From GCA-2683135 sp964507445 (GTDB lineage Bacteria > Planctomycetota > GCA-002687715), in the NCBI GenBank assembly GCA_964507445.1, contig CAZDQF010000024.1:6440-70439 (forward strand): 64,000 nt of DNA. The letters are read 5' to 3'. Below are positions 52,553 to 60,554 of the stretch, one piece after another. The first letter of the stretch is position 1, and each line of letters begins with the position of its first letter. Made by a program: the position numbers and the translations under genes. The notes under the pieces are model-generated. The model was not told where the DNA came from. It worked only from the letters and a program-made list of their open reading frames with translations, and ran no database searches.

Positions 52553-53854
52553 ATGGATCGCATGGGCCAGGGCGGCAGCTTCGTCGTCGAGGGGGGTGTG
52601 CCTCTAACGGGCACCATCGAGCCCGCCGGTAACAAGAACGAGGCCCTGCCTGCGCTGGCGGCTACCCTGCTCCTGCCCGGGGAGACCGTGCTCGAGCGGA
52701 TGCCGAGGATCGAAGACGCCTCCACCATGATCGAGCTCCTGACCCGCCTCGGGGTCAAGGTCGCCTACGAGGCGGACGACGTGGTGGGACTGGACGCAGC
52801 GGACCTGTCCCGTCGCGATCCTGACCCGGCGGTGGCCACCTCCATCCGGGGTTCCTTCCTGGTGGCCCCGGGCTTGCTCCATCGGACCGGCAAGGCCGTC
52901 CTGCCGCGACCTGGCGGAGACCGCATCGGCAGGCGCCGGGTAGATACCCATCTGCTGGCGCTCAAGGCGCTGGGGGCGGAGGTCCAGGTGACCTCCGAGG
53001 AGTATCGCCTGGAGTTGTCAGGCCGCTTTCAGGGGGCGGATGTCTTCCTGGACGAGGCCAGCGTCATGGCGACGGAGAACGCCGTCATGGCTGCGGTGGT
53101 GGCGGAGGGCCGCACCCGCATCCTCAACGCCGCCTGCGAGCCTCACGTGCAGGGCCTCTGTCGGTTGCTGGCGTCCATGGGCGGTCGCATCCAGGGGATC
53201 GGGACCAACTGCCTGGAGATCGAAGGCACGGATGACCTCCGGCCCACGCGACACGTCATCTCGCCGGACCACATCGAGATCGGGTCGTTCATCGCCCTGG
53301 CGGCCATGACCGGCGGGGAGGTGCGGATCCCCGGGGTCGTGGCGGATCACCTGCGCATGTTGCGCATGGTGTTCGGGCGTCTCGGCGTGCGCACGGACCT
53401 GGACGGCGACGTCCTCTCCGTCCCTGGGGACCAGGATCTCGTGGTGCAGGAGGATCTGCATGGGGCCGTGCCCAAGGTGGACGACGCGCCGTGGCCCGGC
53501 TTCCCTGCCGATCTCACGTCCATCGCCCTGGTCCTCGCGACCCAGGCCAGGGGGACCGTCCTGATTCACGAGAAGATGTTCGAGAGTCGGTTGTTCTTCG
53601 TCGACAAGTTGATCGCCATGGGGGCGCGAGTGGTGCTGTGCGACCCGCACCGGGCCCTGGTGGTGGGACCGTCGGAGCTGCATGGGGCCAACATGGCGTC
53701 GCCGGATATCCGTGCGGGCATGGCCCTTCTGGCGGCGGCGCTGTGCGCCGAGGGCAAGTCGGAGATCATGAACGCTCACCAGGTGGATCGCGGTTATCAG
53801 TCCATCGATGCGCGGTTGCGCGGACTGGGAGCCCGGATCGAGCGCCGGGGTTGA
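52553..53854 (+). CDS. murA: UDP-N-acetylglucosamine 1-carboxyvinyltransferase with Asp in place of active-site Cys
   Basis: A 433-residue EPSP-like enzyme for the first committed step of peptidoglycan synthesis. Family blocks are GTIEPAGNKNEALPALAATLL, the loop PGGDRIGRRRVDTHL, GADVFLDEASVMATENAVMAAV, GVVADHLRMLRMVF and FESRLFFVDKLIAMGA. In E. coli the loop reads GGC; the aligned residue here is Asp123 (52919-52921). The same Cys-to-Asp change in Mycobacterium and Chlamydia MurA keeps activity and gives fosfomycin insensitivity. The start ATG at 52553 has GGGAGGG five bases upstream; GTG 52547 and ATG 52562 are alternatives. Confidence 0.93.
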   Translation: MDRMGQGGSFVVEGGVPLTGTIEPAGNKNEALPALAATLLLPGETVLERMPRIEDASTMIELLTRLGVKVAYEADDVVGLDAADLSRRDPDPAVATSIRGSFLVAPGLLHRTGKAVLPRPGGDRIGRRRVDTHLLALKALGAEVQVTSEEYRLELSGRFQGADVFLDEASVMATENAVMAAVVAEGRTRILNAACEPHVQGLCRLLASMGGRIQGIGTNCLEIEGTDDLRPTRHVISPDHIEIGSFIALAAMTGGEVRIPGVVADHLRMLRMVFGRLGVRTDLDGDVLSVPGDQDLVVQEDLHGAVPKVDDAPWPGFPADLTSIALVLATQARGTVLIHEKMFESRLFFVDKLIAMGARVVLCDPHRALVVGPSELHGANMASPDIRAGMALLAAALCAEGKSEIMNAHQVDRGYQSIDARLRGLGARIERRG

Positions 53855-53856
53855 AC

Positions 53857-54330
53857 ATGGGAGCGCGCAAGGCAGCGACCCCGGAGCAGGTGCAGGCCAT
53901 GGAGCGGAGGTTGGCCAATCTCGCGGTCAACTTCCTCATCATCCTCGGCTTCTGGTTGATCCTGGCGCCCCTCGTCCCGGACTACACGGGCTACGCGGTC
54001 CTGGAGCGGACGCTCGGCGGCGAGGGGGCCGTGGCCCGTTTCTTCGTCGGGTTCCTGTTCCTGTACTTCGCCGGGATCGTGCGGGAGAAGAACGAGGTCC
54101 GGTATCTCCTCAAGAAGCTCACGGGGAACGCGCGGGCTGCCGCCTCGGGGCAGCCGGAGCAGGCCAGGACGGCGGTGGAGTTGTTGATCAACGGCCTCGA
54201 CGCGGAGCGCCCCGAGACCCGTGATGCCGCCTTGGAGAACCTGAAGCGCTTGACCGGTCAGGACTTGGGGCAGGACCGAGAAGCCTGGCAAGCCTGGTGG
54301 TCGGAAAACCGGGACACGTTTCAGCCCTGA
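53857..54330 (+). CDS. Two-helix membrane protein with HEAT-like W-x2-WW tail
   Basis: A 157-residue protein with two membrane helices (about 24-44 and 61-75), a short helical repeat (ARTAVELLINGLDAERPETRDAALENLKRLTG) and the tail QDLGQDREAWQAWWSENRD. It begins two bases after the murA stop, so it is cotranscribed with murA. The tail matches the C-terminal signature found in three other proteins of this window. No function is known; the murA link hints at envelope work but is not proof. Confidence 0.7.
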   Translation: MGARKAATPEQVQAMERRLANLAVNFLIILGFWLILAPLVPDYTGYAVLERTLGGEGAVARFFVGFLFLYFAGIVREKNEVRYLLKKLTGNARAAASGQPEQARTAVELLINGLDAERPETRDAALENLKRLTGQDLGQDREAWQAWWSENRDTFQP

Positions 54331-54373
54331 TCGGCTGCGGAGCACCGGCCCTTAGGCGAGGTCGGGCCTTTGC

Positions 54374-54379
54374 TACACT
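54374..54379 (+). promoter_or_regulatory. -10-like TACACT upstream of tatA
   Basis: TACACT with G after it, about 35 bases before the tatA ATG. No good -35 is seen. The same hexamer occurs before several other genes here. Confidence 0.35.
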
Positions 54380-54414
54380 GGTGTCGTCCCTTTCCGACAC
54401 GAGGATCCTGGCCC

Positions 54415-54657
54415 ATGACTAGTTCGTCCTACCTCGCTTTCTTCTTGCCCGGCGGTATGGAGATCTGGGTCATCCTGTTGGTGGTCCTGATCCTGTTCGG
54501 AGGCAAGCTCCCCGGCGTGGCCCGCAACATCGGCCGGTCCTTCACCGAGTTCAAGCGCGGCGTGAAGGGAACGAACGAGCCTGAGGCTGTGGAGGGCTCC
54601 AAGCCCGAGCAGCTCGAGCACGAGGGCTCGTCCGCCGAGGGGAAGACCACCGCATGA
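54415..54657 (+). CDS. tatA: Twin-arginine translocase subunit TatA/E
   Basis: An 80-residue pore subunit of the Tat export system. The short N-terminus leads to a membrane helix (about 16-29, EIWVILLVVLILFGG), the FGGKLPG hinge, an amphipathic helix (VARNIGRSFTEFKRGV) and an acidic tail. TatC is not in the window. GAGG is placed before the ATG at 54415. The stop overlaps the next small gene by four bases (ATGA), and that gene in turn overlaps mobA, giving a compact Tat/molybdenum-cofactor unit. Confidence 0.92.
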   Translation: MTSSSYLAFFLPGGMEIWVILLVVLILFGGKLPGVARNIGRSFTEFKRGVKGTNEPEAVEGSKPEQLEHEGSSAEGKTTA

Positions 54658-54875
54658 GCGCCGACTCCGCCTCCCGCGAGGAGGGGCCGAAGGCGGGTGA
54701 GGTGGGCCCCGTGGGCCATCACTACGCCGTGAACTTGACCGTGGACGGGGAGACGATCCCGCTCAAGGTGTTCCTCCACGACCTCATCGGCGGCGCCATC
54801 ACCGGCTTGTTGCAGGGATTGCACAACGTGCCGTCGGACCCGTTCGAAGTGGCGATCGAGGTGCGACGACCGTGA
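54654..54875 (+). CDS. Small conserved-looking protein between tatA and mobA
   Basis: A 73-residue protein. After an acidic, flexible N-terminus comes YAVNLTVDGETIPLKVFLHD, then a helical LIGGAITGLLQGLHNV and a strand FEVAIEVRRP. It overlaps tatA (ATGA) and mobA (GTGA) by four bases on each side, so it is expressed with them. No family is recognised. The compact beta-alpha-beta form and lack of a membrane helix suggest a small cytoplasmic partner. Coding is well supported by the overlaps. Confidence 0.65.
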   Translation: MSADSASREEGPKAGEVGPVGHHYAVNLTVDGETIPLKVFLHDLIGGAITGLLQGLHNVPSDPFEVAIEVRRP

Positions 54876-55507
54876 GGGTGGCGCCGGCCTGGACGCTCGG
54901 CATCCTGGCCGGAGGGTTCAGCCGGCGGTTCGGAAGTGACAAGGCTTCGGTCTCGTTCAACGGTTCGACCCTGCTCCAGCACATGGCGTCGCGGATGGCA
55001 CCGCAGGGCGTTCCGGTGATGGTGGCTACCCGTCCCGACGGGCCGGGCCGGGACTGCGGTCACCCGTGGGTCGCCGATCTGATTCCTGGCGAGGGGCCGT
55101 TGTCCGGGACCGCAGCGCTCCTGGAAGCCTGTGAGACGCCGTTTCTCCTGGTGACTCCGTGCGACATGCCGGTGCTGCCGCCGGATCTGGGAGACCGGAT
55201 GTTGAGCTTCGTGCCGGGGGTCGACGGGGTGCTCGCCACGACGTCCGAGCGGACCTGGCCGCTCCCCGCGTTCCTCTCCGTGGACTGTGCGCCGGTGTTC
55301 AGGTCGCTGCTGAAGCGCGGCAAGCGCCGGGCCGACGCGTGGTTGGACGAGCTCCCGGCGGCGCTGGTGCCGTTCCGTGATCTGTGCCCCGAGGTCTCGG
55401 CGGAGCAGGCGTTCATGAACATCACCGCCCCCGAGGACCTCCCTCGCGCGTCCGCCCTGCTGCGGTCAGCGCCGCTCTCCGTTGACCCGGAATCAGGCCC
55501 CTGCTAA
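54872..55507 (+). CDS. mobA: Molybdenum cofactor guanylyltransferase MobA-like
   Basis: A 211-residue nucleotidyltransferase that attaches GMP to molybdopterin. The signature GILAGGFSRRFGSDKASVSF is the LAGGxSxRxGxDK motif, and TPCDMPVLPPDLGDRM holds the metal-binding Asp. The C-terminal half (FLSVDCAPVFRSLLKRG) fits MobA. The start is GTG, overlapping the previous gene. The Tat gene next to it makes sense, as molybdo-enzymes folded with MGD are typical Tat cargo. A CTP-type (MocA) activity cannot be fully excluded. Confidence 0.88.
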   Translation: MRVAPAWTLGILAGGFSRRFGSDKASVSFNGSTLLQHMASRMAPQGVPVMVATRPDGPGRDCGHPWVADLIPGEGPLSGTAALLEACETPFLLVTPCDMPVLPPDLGDRMLSFVPGVDGVLATTSERTWPLPAFLSVDCAPVFRSLLKRGKRRADAWLDELPAALVPFRDLCPEVSAEQAFMNITAPEDLPRASALLRSAPLSVDPESGPC

Positions 55508-55557
55508 CGTTCCCTGGCTCTTCTGTGGTAACGACTTCTGTCATTTTTTTCGCGACC

Positions 55558-56544
55558 ATGAGACCCGCGCCCACACTCCAGAACCTGTACCGCGACATCG
55601 TCCCTGACCTGGGGGGTGTGGAGGACAGGATCCTGCGTGCGCTGGATTCGGAGAAGCCCGAGATCGCCGAGTTGGCGGCCCACGCCAACGGCGCCGGTGG
55701 CAAACGCATGCGCCCCGCCATGGTGCTGTTGGTGGCGCGCGCCGCGGGGCGGCTCACGGATCAGCACGTCTCCCTGGCGGCGGTGGTGGAGATGATCCAC
55801 CTGGCCACCCTGGTGCACGACGACGTCATCGATCAGGCGGATCTGCGCCATCGCAACCGCACGGTCCGGGCTCTCTGGAACCCTCGCGACGCGGTGCTCC
55901 TGGGGGACATCATCTTCGCTCGGGCCATTCGCCTGCTGGCCTCCATGGGCGACCCCAGGTCCCTGACCACCCTGACGGACGCCCTGAGCGTCGTGTGCGA
56001 AGGGGAGATCCTCCAGAACCGGCGCGCCCACGACCCGGAGCTGAGCGAACAGGTCTACTACGAGGTCATCGACGCCAAGACCGCCGAGTTGTACGCCCGC
56101 GGCTGCGAGCTGGCCGCTCATCTGGCGGGGGCGACCCCGGAGGGCATCAGCGCCTTCGAGACCTTCGGCCGGGAGCTGGGGCTGGCGTTCCAGGTGACCG
56201 ACGACTGCCTGGACCTCATCGGCGAAGAGGCGGAGGTGGGCAAGTCCCTGGGCACGGACCTGACCGGGGGCAAGATGACCCTGCCGCTGATCCTGTTGAG
56301 AGGGCGCCTCGAAGGCGAACCTCGGCGGCTCTTTGATCGTGTGATCTCGGAGGGCGTGGCCTCGCCTGAGGACGTGACGGTCATGGCCGAGCTGCTCCGC
56401 AGCCACGGCGTGGTGGCGGAGGCCCTGGAGCGGGCTCGCAGCCACATCGCCGCTGCCACGGAAGCGGTCCGGGGTCACGCCAGTCAGCAGGACCTGGCGA
56501 TCCTCGAGGCCATCGGCGAATTCGTCCTCAGCCGCAGCCTCTGA
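55558..56544 (+). CDS. ispB: Polyprenyl diphosphate synthase (long-chain trans type)
   Basis: A 328-residue trans-prenyltransferase. First Asp-rich motif DDVID (88-92) within LVHDDVIDQADLRHR, second motif TDDCLD, plus GKRMRP near the N-terminus and GTDLTGGKMTLPLI near the end. The residues before the first DDxxD are small or bulky in the way of long-chain (C35-C45) enzymes, so a menaquinone side-chain synthase is likely; mqnA lies 6 kb downstream. The start ATG at 55558 begins the family sequence. Its stop codon directly abuts the stop of the convergent folD. Confidence 0.92.
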   Translation: MRPAPTLQNLYRDIVPDLGGVEDRILRALDSEKPEIAELAAHANGAGGKRMRPAMVLLVARAAGRLTDQHVSLAAVVEMIHLATLVHDDVIDQADLRHRNRTVRALWNPRDAVLLGDIIFARAIRLLASMGDPRSLTTLTDALSVVCEGEILQNRRAHDPELSEQVYYEVIDAKTAELYARGCELAAHLAGATPEGISAFETFGRELGLAFQVTDDCLDLIGEEAEVGKSLGTDLTGGKMTLPLILLRGRLEGEPRRLFDRVISEGVASPEDVTVMAELLRSHGVVAEALERARSHIAAATEAVRGHASQQDLAILEAIGEFVLSRSL

Positions 56545-57390
56545 TCACCCGTGAGCCTGCGCCGCGTTGCGCAGGAGCATGGCCACGGTCACCGGCCCCA
56601 CGCCTCCCGGCACCGGCGTGATCCAGCCGGCGTGATCCGCCGCCCCCGGGTGGACGTCTCCCGTGACGGAAGTGGAGCCGTCCTCGTGGGTGATCTCGTT
56701 GATGCCGATGTCGATCACCACCGCTCCCGGCTTGACCATCTGGGGGGCGATCAGCGCCGGCTTGCCCACGGCCACAACCAGGATGTCTGCCCGCGAGGTG
56801 TGCGCTTGCACATCGCGGGTGCCGTGGTGGCAGACGGTGACCGTGGCCAGGCGTTCCATGAGCAGCAGCGCGGTGGGCTTGCCCACGGTCTCGCTGTGGC
56901 CCACCACGACCGCCTCGGCACCTTCGATGGGGACACCTGTGGACGTGATGCAGGCCAGGGCGGCGGCGGCGGTGGGAGGCACGAGGGTGGTGCGACCGGA
57001 GAGAAGCCAGCCCAGGTTCTCCGGGTGGACCCCTTCCACGTCCTTGTCCGGATGCAGCGCGCGGCGCGCGGCGCGGGGGTCGATGTGGTCCGGCAGGGGG
57101 ACCTGGATGATGATCCCGGAGACGTCCTCCTGCCGGTTGAGGGCGCGGATCTGCTCAAGCACGGCCTCTTCGGGGGTCTCGGCGGGTAACTGGACTCGTT
57201 CGTAGGCGATCCCCAGCTTCTCGCAGATCTTGGCCTGACGCCGGGCGTAGAGCTCGGAAGCGGGGTCATCTCCGACCCCCAGGGCCACCAGGGACGGAGG
57301 AGATCCCGCCGCGGTCTGGACCTCGACCATTCGCCGCGTCTCCGCTTTGATGTCCCTGGCGATGGCCTTGCCGTCGATGATCTGCGCCAT
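56545..57390 (-). CDS. folD: Methylene-THF dehydrogenase/cyclohydrolase FolD, catalytic Lys replaced
   Basis: A 281-residue folate enzyme interconverting methylene-, methenyl- and formyl-THF. The family shows in PSLVALGVGDDPAS, GIIIQVPLPDHID, KDVEGVHPENLGWL, VVVGHSETVGKPTALLL (where SxxVGxP is typical) and ITPVPGGVGPVTVAMLL. The usual motif Y-V-x-x-K reads YARRQ, so the general-base Lys is Gln52 (57235-57237), while Tyr48 and the Gln of IIIQVPLP remain. In the human enzyme that Lys is needed for cyclohydrolase work. There is no Shine-Dalgarno sequence; TATGAT is nine bases before the ATG. Confidence 0.93.
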   Translation of the reverse strand: MAQIIDGKAIARDIKAETRRMVEVQTAAGSPPSLVALGVGDDPASELYARRQAKICEKLGIAYERVQLPAETPEEAVLEQIRALNRQEDVSGIIIQVPLPDHIDPRAARRALHPDKDVEGVHPENLGWLLSGRTTLVPPTAAAALACITSTGVPIEGAEAVVVGHSETVGKPTALLLMERLATVTVCHHGTRDVQAHTSRADILVVAVGKPALIAPQMVKPGAVVIDIGINEITHEDGSTSVTGDVHPGAADHAGWITPVPGGVGPVTVAMLLRNAAQAHG

Positions 57391-57399
57391 GTGCGGTGG

Positions 57400-57405
57400 A
57401 TCATA
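57400..57405 (-). promoter_or_regulatory. Leaderless-type -10 box TATGAT before folD
   Basis: TATGAT (five of six consensus bases) ends nine bases before the folD ATG on the minus strand. A leader of zero to three bases is expected. Confidence 0.45.
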
Positions 57406-57449
57406 ACTTGGCCCGGTATCGGTAACATGGGGGTCAGGAGAGCGTCTCC

Positions 57450-58016
57450 ATGCACCAAGACGTCGAACGAGTCCTGTTCAGCGAAGCCGACATCCGTGCC
57501 CGGGTAGAGGACCTGGGCGCCCGGATCACCCGGGACCTGGAGGGGAAGGAGGTGGTCCTGCTGGCCCTGTTGAAGGGCAGCGTGATCTTCTTCGCGGACC
57601 TGATGCGGTTCGTCAGCGCCCAGATCCGGGTGGATTTCGCCTGGGTGTCCTCCTACGGCGCCACCACGGAGTCCAGCGGGACCGTGGAGCTGAAGGTCTT
57701 TCCCGATGAGGACCTGGCCGGGAAGGTGATCGTGGTGGTGGACGACATCCTGGACACCGGGCGGACCATGTCCGCGGTGGTCGAGCGACTCCGCGATCAT
57801 CACCACGCGGCGGAGATCCGCACCTGCGTGCTCCTGGACAAGGAGGCCCGTCGGGTGACGGAGGTCCGGGCCGACTACGCGGGCTTCGAGGTGGAGGACG
57901 TTTTCGTCATCGGTTACGGACTCGACTACGCCGACCGCTATCGCAACCTCCCCTACATCGGCGTGCTCAAGCCGGAGTGCTACGAGGGAGGAGGCGCCGC
58001 CGAGCAGGTGGGCTGA
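57450..58016 (+). CDS. hpt: Hypoxanthine-guanine phosphoribosyltransferase
   Basis: A 188-residue purine-salvage enzyme. The PRPP-binding motif is VIVVVDDILDTGRTM, the substrate loop begins LALLKGSVIFFADL, and the C-terminal DVFVIGYGLDYADRYRNLPYIGVL is the hood signature of Hpt/TilS-linked enzymes. The length matches bacterial Hpt. GGAGAGC is placed before the ATG. A rhomboid gene starts five bases after its stop. Confidence 0.95.
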   Translation: MHQDVERVLFSEADIRARVEDLGARITRDLEGKEVVLLALLKGSVIFFADLMRFVSAQIRVDFAWVSSYGATTESSGTVELKVFPDEDLAGKVIVVVDDILDTGRTMSAVVERLRDHHHAAEIRTCVLLDKEARRVTEVRADYAGFEVEDVFVIGYGLDYADRYRNLPYIGVLKPECYEGGGAAEQVG

Positions 58017-58021
58017 GCACC

Positions 58022-58870
58022 ATGTCCTGGGCAGACAGACGATACGACGACGAGCAGGTCTTCCGGTCGCGGCCTGCGATGACCTCGAACAGCTTGTACT
58101 GGCTGCTGGGGGTCCTGGTGGGTGCTCATGTGCTGAAAGTGATCCTCGTGGGCGTCGGAGTCGTTCCGATGCGCTGGCCCGGGGAGTGGCTCGGGGTCTC
58201 CCGCAAGACCTTCGAAGATGGCTACGTGTGGCAGGTGCTCACCTACCAGTTCGTCCACGGCGGCACTTTCCACATCCTCATGAACGCCCTTGTGCTGTTC
58301 CTCGCCGGCCGCTTGCTGGAGCCCCTTGTGGGGGCTGGCCGAATCGTGGTGCTGTGCCTCGGTTGTGGAGCGTTCGCATCACTGGGGACGCTATTCCCCG
58401 GGGCGGGGGACCTCCCCACGGTGGGGATCTCCGGCGGTGTCAGCGCCCTGTGGGTGATCGCCTGGTGCCTCGCCCCGAATCTCCCGGTGAACATCATCTT
58501 CGCCGTGGTCCGGCTCAAGTGGGTGTGCTTGCTCTTCCTCATGTTCGATGTCCTTCGGGCATTCGGCGGCGGCTACCAACGATTCGGAGAGGGATCACAG
58601 GTCGCCTACTGGGTCCACCTGTGTGGTGCCTTCGCGGGATTCTGCGTGGCGTTCGTCTGGCCGCGGTTGCTGAAGCCACGGTTCACCCGGGCGCAGGCGA
58701 AGGTCGCTCGTAAGCGGGAGGTGGCGAAGCTGGAGCAGGAGATGGGGGACGAGCGGGAGCTGGACCGCATCCTGGCCAAGATCAACAGCGAAGGCATGAG
58801 CGCCCTCACGGATCAGGAGCGTCAGTTCCTCAAGCGTCGGGCCTCCCAGGGGTCGACCCGGCGGCCCTGA
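58022..58870 (+). CDS. Rhomboid-family intramembrane serine protease
   Basis: A 282-residue six-helix membrane protease. Motifs are FVHGGTFHILMNALVLF (H...HxxxN), the nucleophile Ser in VGISGGVSALW (GxSG), and the catalytic His in YWVHLCGAFAGF (HxxGxxxG), so it should be active. A cytoplasmic basic, helical tail (about 225-282, RAQAKVARKREVAKLEQEMG) follows, common in planctomycete-like rhomboids. It is five bases after hpt and seven bases before the FAD oxidoreductase, so an operon is likely. Substrate unknown. Confidence 0.92.
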   Translation: MSWADRRYDDEQVFRSRPAMTSNSLYWLLGVLVGAHVLKVILVGVGVVPMRWPGEWLGVSRKTFEDGYVWQVLTYQFVHGGTFHILMNALVLFLAGRLLEPLVGAGRIVVLCLGCGAFASLGTLFPGAGDLPTVGISGGVSALWVIAWCLAPNLPVNIIFAVVRLKWVCLLFLMFDVLRAFGGGYQRFGEGSQVAYWVHLCGAFAGFCVAFVWPRLLKPRFTRAQAKVARKREVAKLEQEMGDERELDRILAKINSEGMSALTDQERQFLKRRASQGSTRRP

Positions 58871-58876
58871 ACCTCC

Positions 58877-60460
58877 ATGCCGCTTCGGGTCCATCAGATC
58901 CGTGTGCCGGTTGACGGCGATGAAGCGGAGCTGCTGAAGCAGGCCTTGCGCAAGGCCGGCGTCGGCGCAGACGCGGTCCGATCTCTCGAGGTGGTCCGGC
59001 GGTCCCTCGATCGACGTCGTCGCACCCCGGTCTTCAGCTTCACCGTGGACCTGCACCTCAGGGAGGGAATGCGGGGGCCCGCCACGGGCCACGGGGTCGA
59101 GCATGTGGAGGCGCCGGTCACCCCCGACGTACCGTCCGGTTCGGAGGTCCTGGAGCATCGGCCGGTGGTCGTGGGAGCCGGGCCGGCGGGCCTCTTCGCC
59201 GCCCTGTACATGGCGCAGCGAGGCTATCGGCCGATCCTCCTGGAGCGGGGTGATCCCATGAACCTCCGCGTCGGGCGCATCCGGGAGATGAACCAGGACG
59301 GGGTCCTGGACCCGGAGAGCAACTACCTGTTCGGCGAAGGAGGCGCCGGCACCTTCAGCGACGGCAAGCTCACCTCGCGGAGCAAGGACCCTCGCGCGCG
59401 CTGGGTGCTCCGCGAGTTCATGGAGCGCAGCGGTGTCGCCTCGGTCACGTGGGATTATCGGCCCCATCTGGGCTCCGATCGTGTGCGGACCGTGGTGGGG
59501 CGGATTCGCAAGGAGTTGTTGGCGCTCGGGGCGGACATCCGCTTCCGCTGTCGGATGGAGCGGCTGCGTACTTCCGGAGGTCGGGTGGTGGGAGTCGACA
59601 CCACGGAGGGCGATCTTCAGACCGGGCTGGTGATCCTGGCGCCGGGGCACAGCGCCCGTGATCTCTACCGCTCGCTCCATGCCGACGGTGTGCCCATGGA
59701 GCGGAAGCCTTTTCAACTGGGGCTCCGGGTGGAGCATCCGCAGCGATGGGCGGACCAGAGGGGATGGGGCCCGTTGGCGCTGACCGCTGACCTGGGACCT
59801 GCGGACTACCAGATCGCCGTGCGTGTCCGCGGGGCCAGCCTGTTCTCTTTCTGCATGTGTCCCGGGGGTGAGATCATCCCCGCGGTGTCGGATCTGGAGC
59901 ACATGAACACCAACGGCATGTCGTGGTCCGGTCGCGCGACGGGATACGCCAACTCCGGGTTGGTGACCACGCTCGACCCGGAGGCCTTTCCGGGGGAAGG
60001 ACCCCTGGCGGGGCTGCGCTGGCAGGAGAGCCTGGAGGCGCGGGCCGCGACGCTCGGCGGAGGTGGCCTGGCGGTCCCGGCCCAGAGAGTCAGGGACTGG
60101 TTGTCGGGCAGCGACTCCAGCACGTTCCCCGGGACCTCGTGCCGTACCGGGTTGGTGCCGGTGTCTCTGAACGAGGTGATCCCACCGGGAGTGGACAGGT
60201 TGCTGCGAGACGGACTGGACCGGATCGAGCGCCAGCTACCGGGGTTCGTCCAGGACGACGCCCTGTTCGTCGGCCCTGAGGCCCGGTCCAGCTCTCCGGT
60301 GCGGATCCTGCGGGACCCCGCGACCTTGGAGAGCCCCGGGATCGGGGGATTGCTGCCCGTCGGTGAAGGGGCCGGATACGCTGGCGGAATCGTCTCTGCC
60401 GCTCTCGACGGGCTGCGGGCGGCCCAGGCCGTGGTGGCCCGGTATCGGCCTCTGGAATGA
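58877..60460 (+). CDS. FAD-dependent oxidoreductase, COG2509-like
   Basis: A 527-residue flavoprotein. An N-terminal ferredoxin-like part of about 90 residues (RVHQIRVPVDGDEAELLKQAL) precedes the Rossmann motif VVVGAGPAGLFAALYMAQRGY, then NYLFGEGGAGTFSDGKLTSRSKD, typical for this family of predicted dehydrogenases, then APGHSARDLYRSL and a C-terminal GLLPVGEGAGYAGGIVSAALDG. Family members have no proven reaction. It follows the rhomboid gene by seven bases. Confidence 0.88.
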   Translation: MPLRVHQIRVPVDGDEAELLKQALRKAGVGADAVRSLEVVRRSLDRRRRTPVFSFTVDLHLREGMRGPATGHGVEHVEAPVTPDVPSGSEVLEHRPVVVGAGPAGLFAALYMAQRGYRPILLERGDPMNLRVGRIREMNQDGVLDPESNYLFGEGGAGTFSDGKLTSRSKDPRARWVLREFMERSGVASVTWDYRPHLGSDRVRTVVGRIRKELLALGADIRFRCRMERLRTSGGRVVGVDTTEGDLQTGLVILAPGHSARDLYRSLHADGVPMERKPFQLGLRVEHPQRWADQRGWGPLALTADLGPADYQIAVRVRGASLFSFCMCPGGEIIPAVSDLEHMNTNGMSWSGRATGYANSGLVTTLDPEAFPGEGPLAGLRWQESLEARAATLGGGGLAVPAQRVRDWLSGSDSSTFPGTSCRTGLVPVSLNEVIPPGVDRLLRDGLDRIERQLPGFVQDDALFVGPEARSSSPVRILRDPATLESPGIGGLLPVGEGAGYAGGIVSAALDGLRAAQAVVARYRPLE

Positions 60461-60499
60461 GGCTCGCGGCCAGGGTTTCCGGTCGTATTGGCGGTCGGA

Positions 60500-60505
60500 T
60501 ACACT
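60500..60505 (+). promoter_or_regulatory. -10-like TACACT upstream of the 730-residue protein
   Basis: TACACT about 50 bases before the ATG at 60555. No convincing -35 is found. Confidence 0.3.
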
Positions 60506-60554
60506 GACTGTGTCCTGCCCCGATCGGGCTCTCAGTGAAGGGACAGAGGAACCC

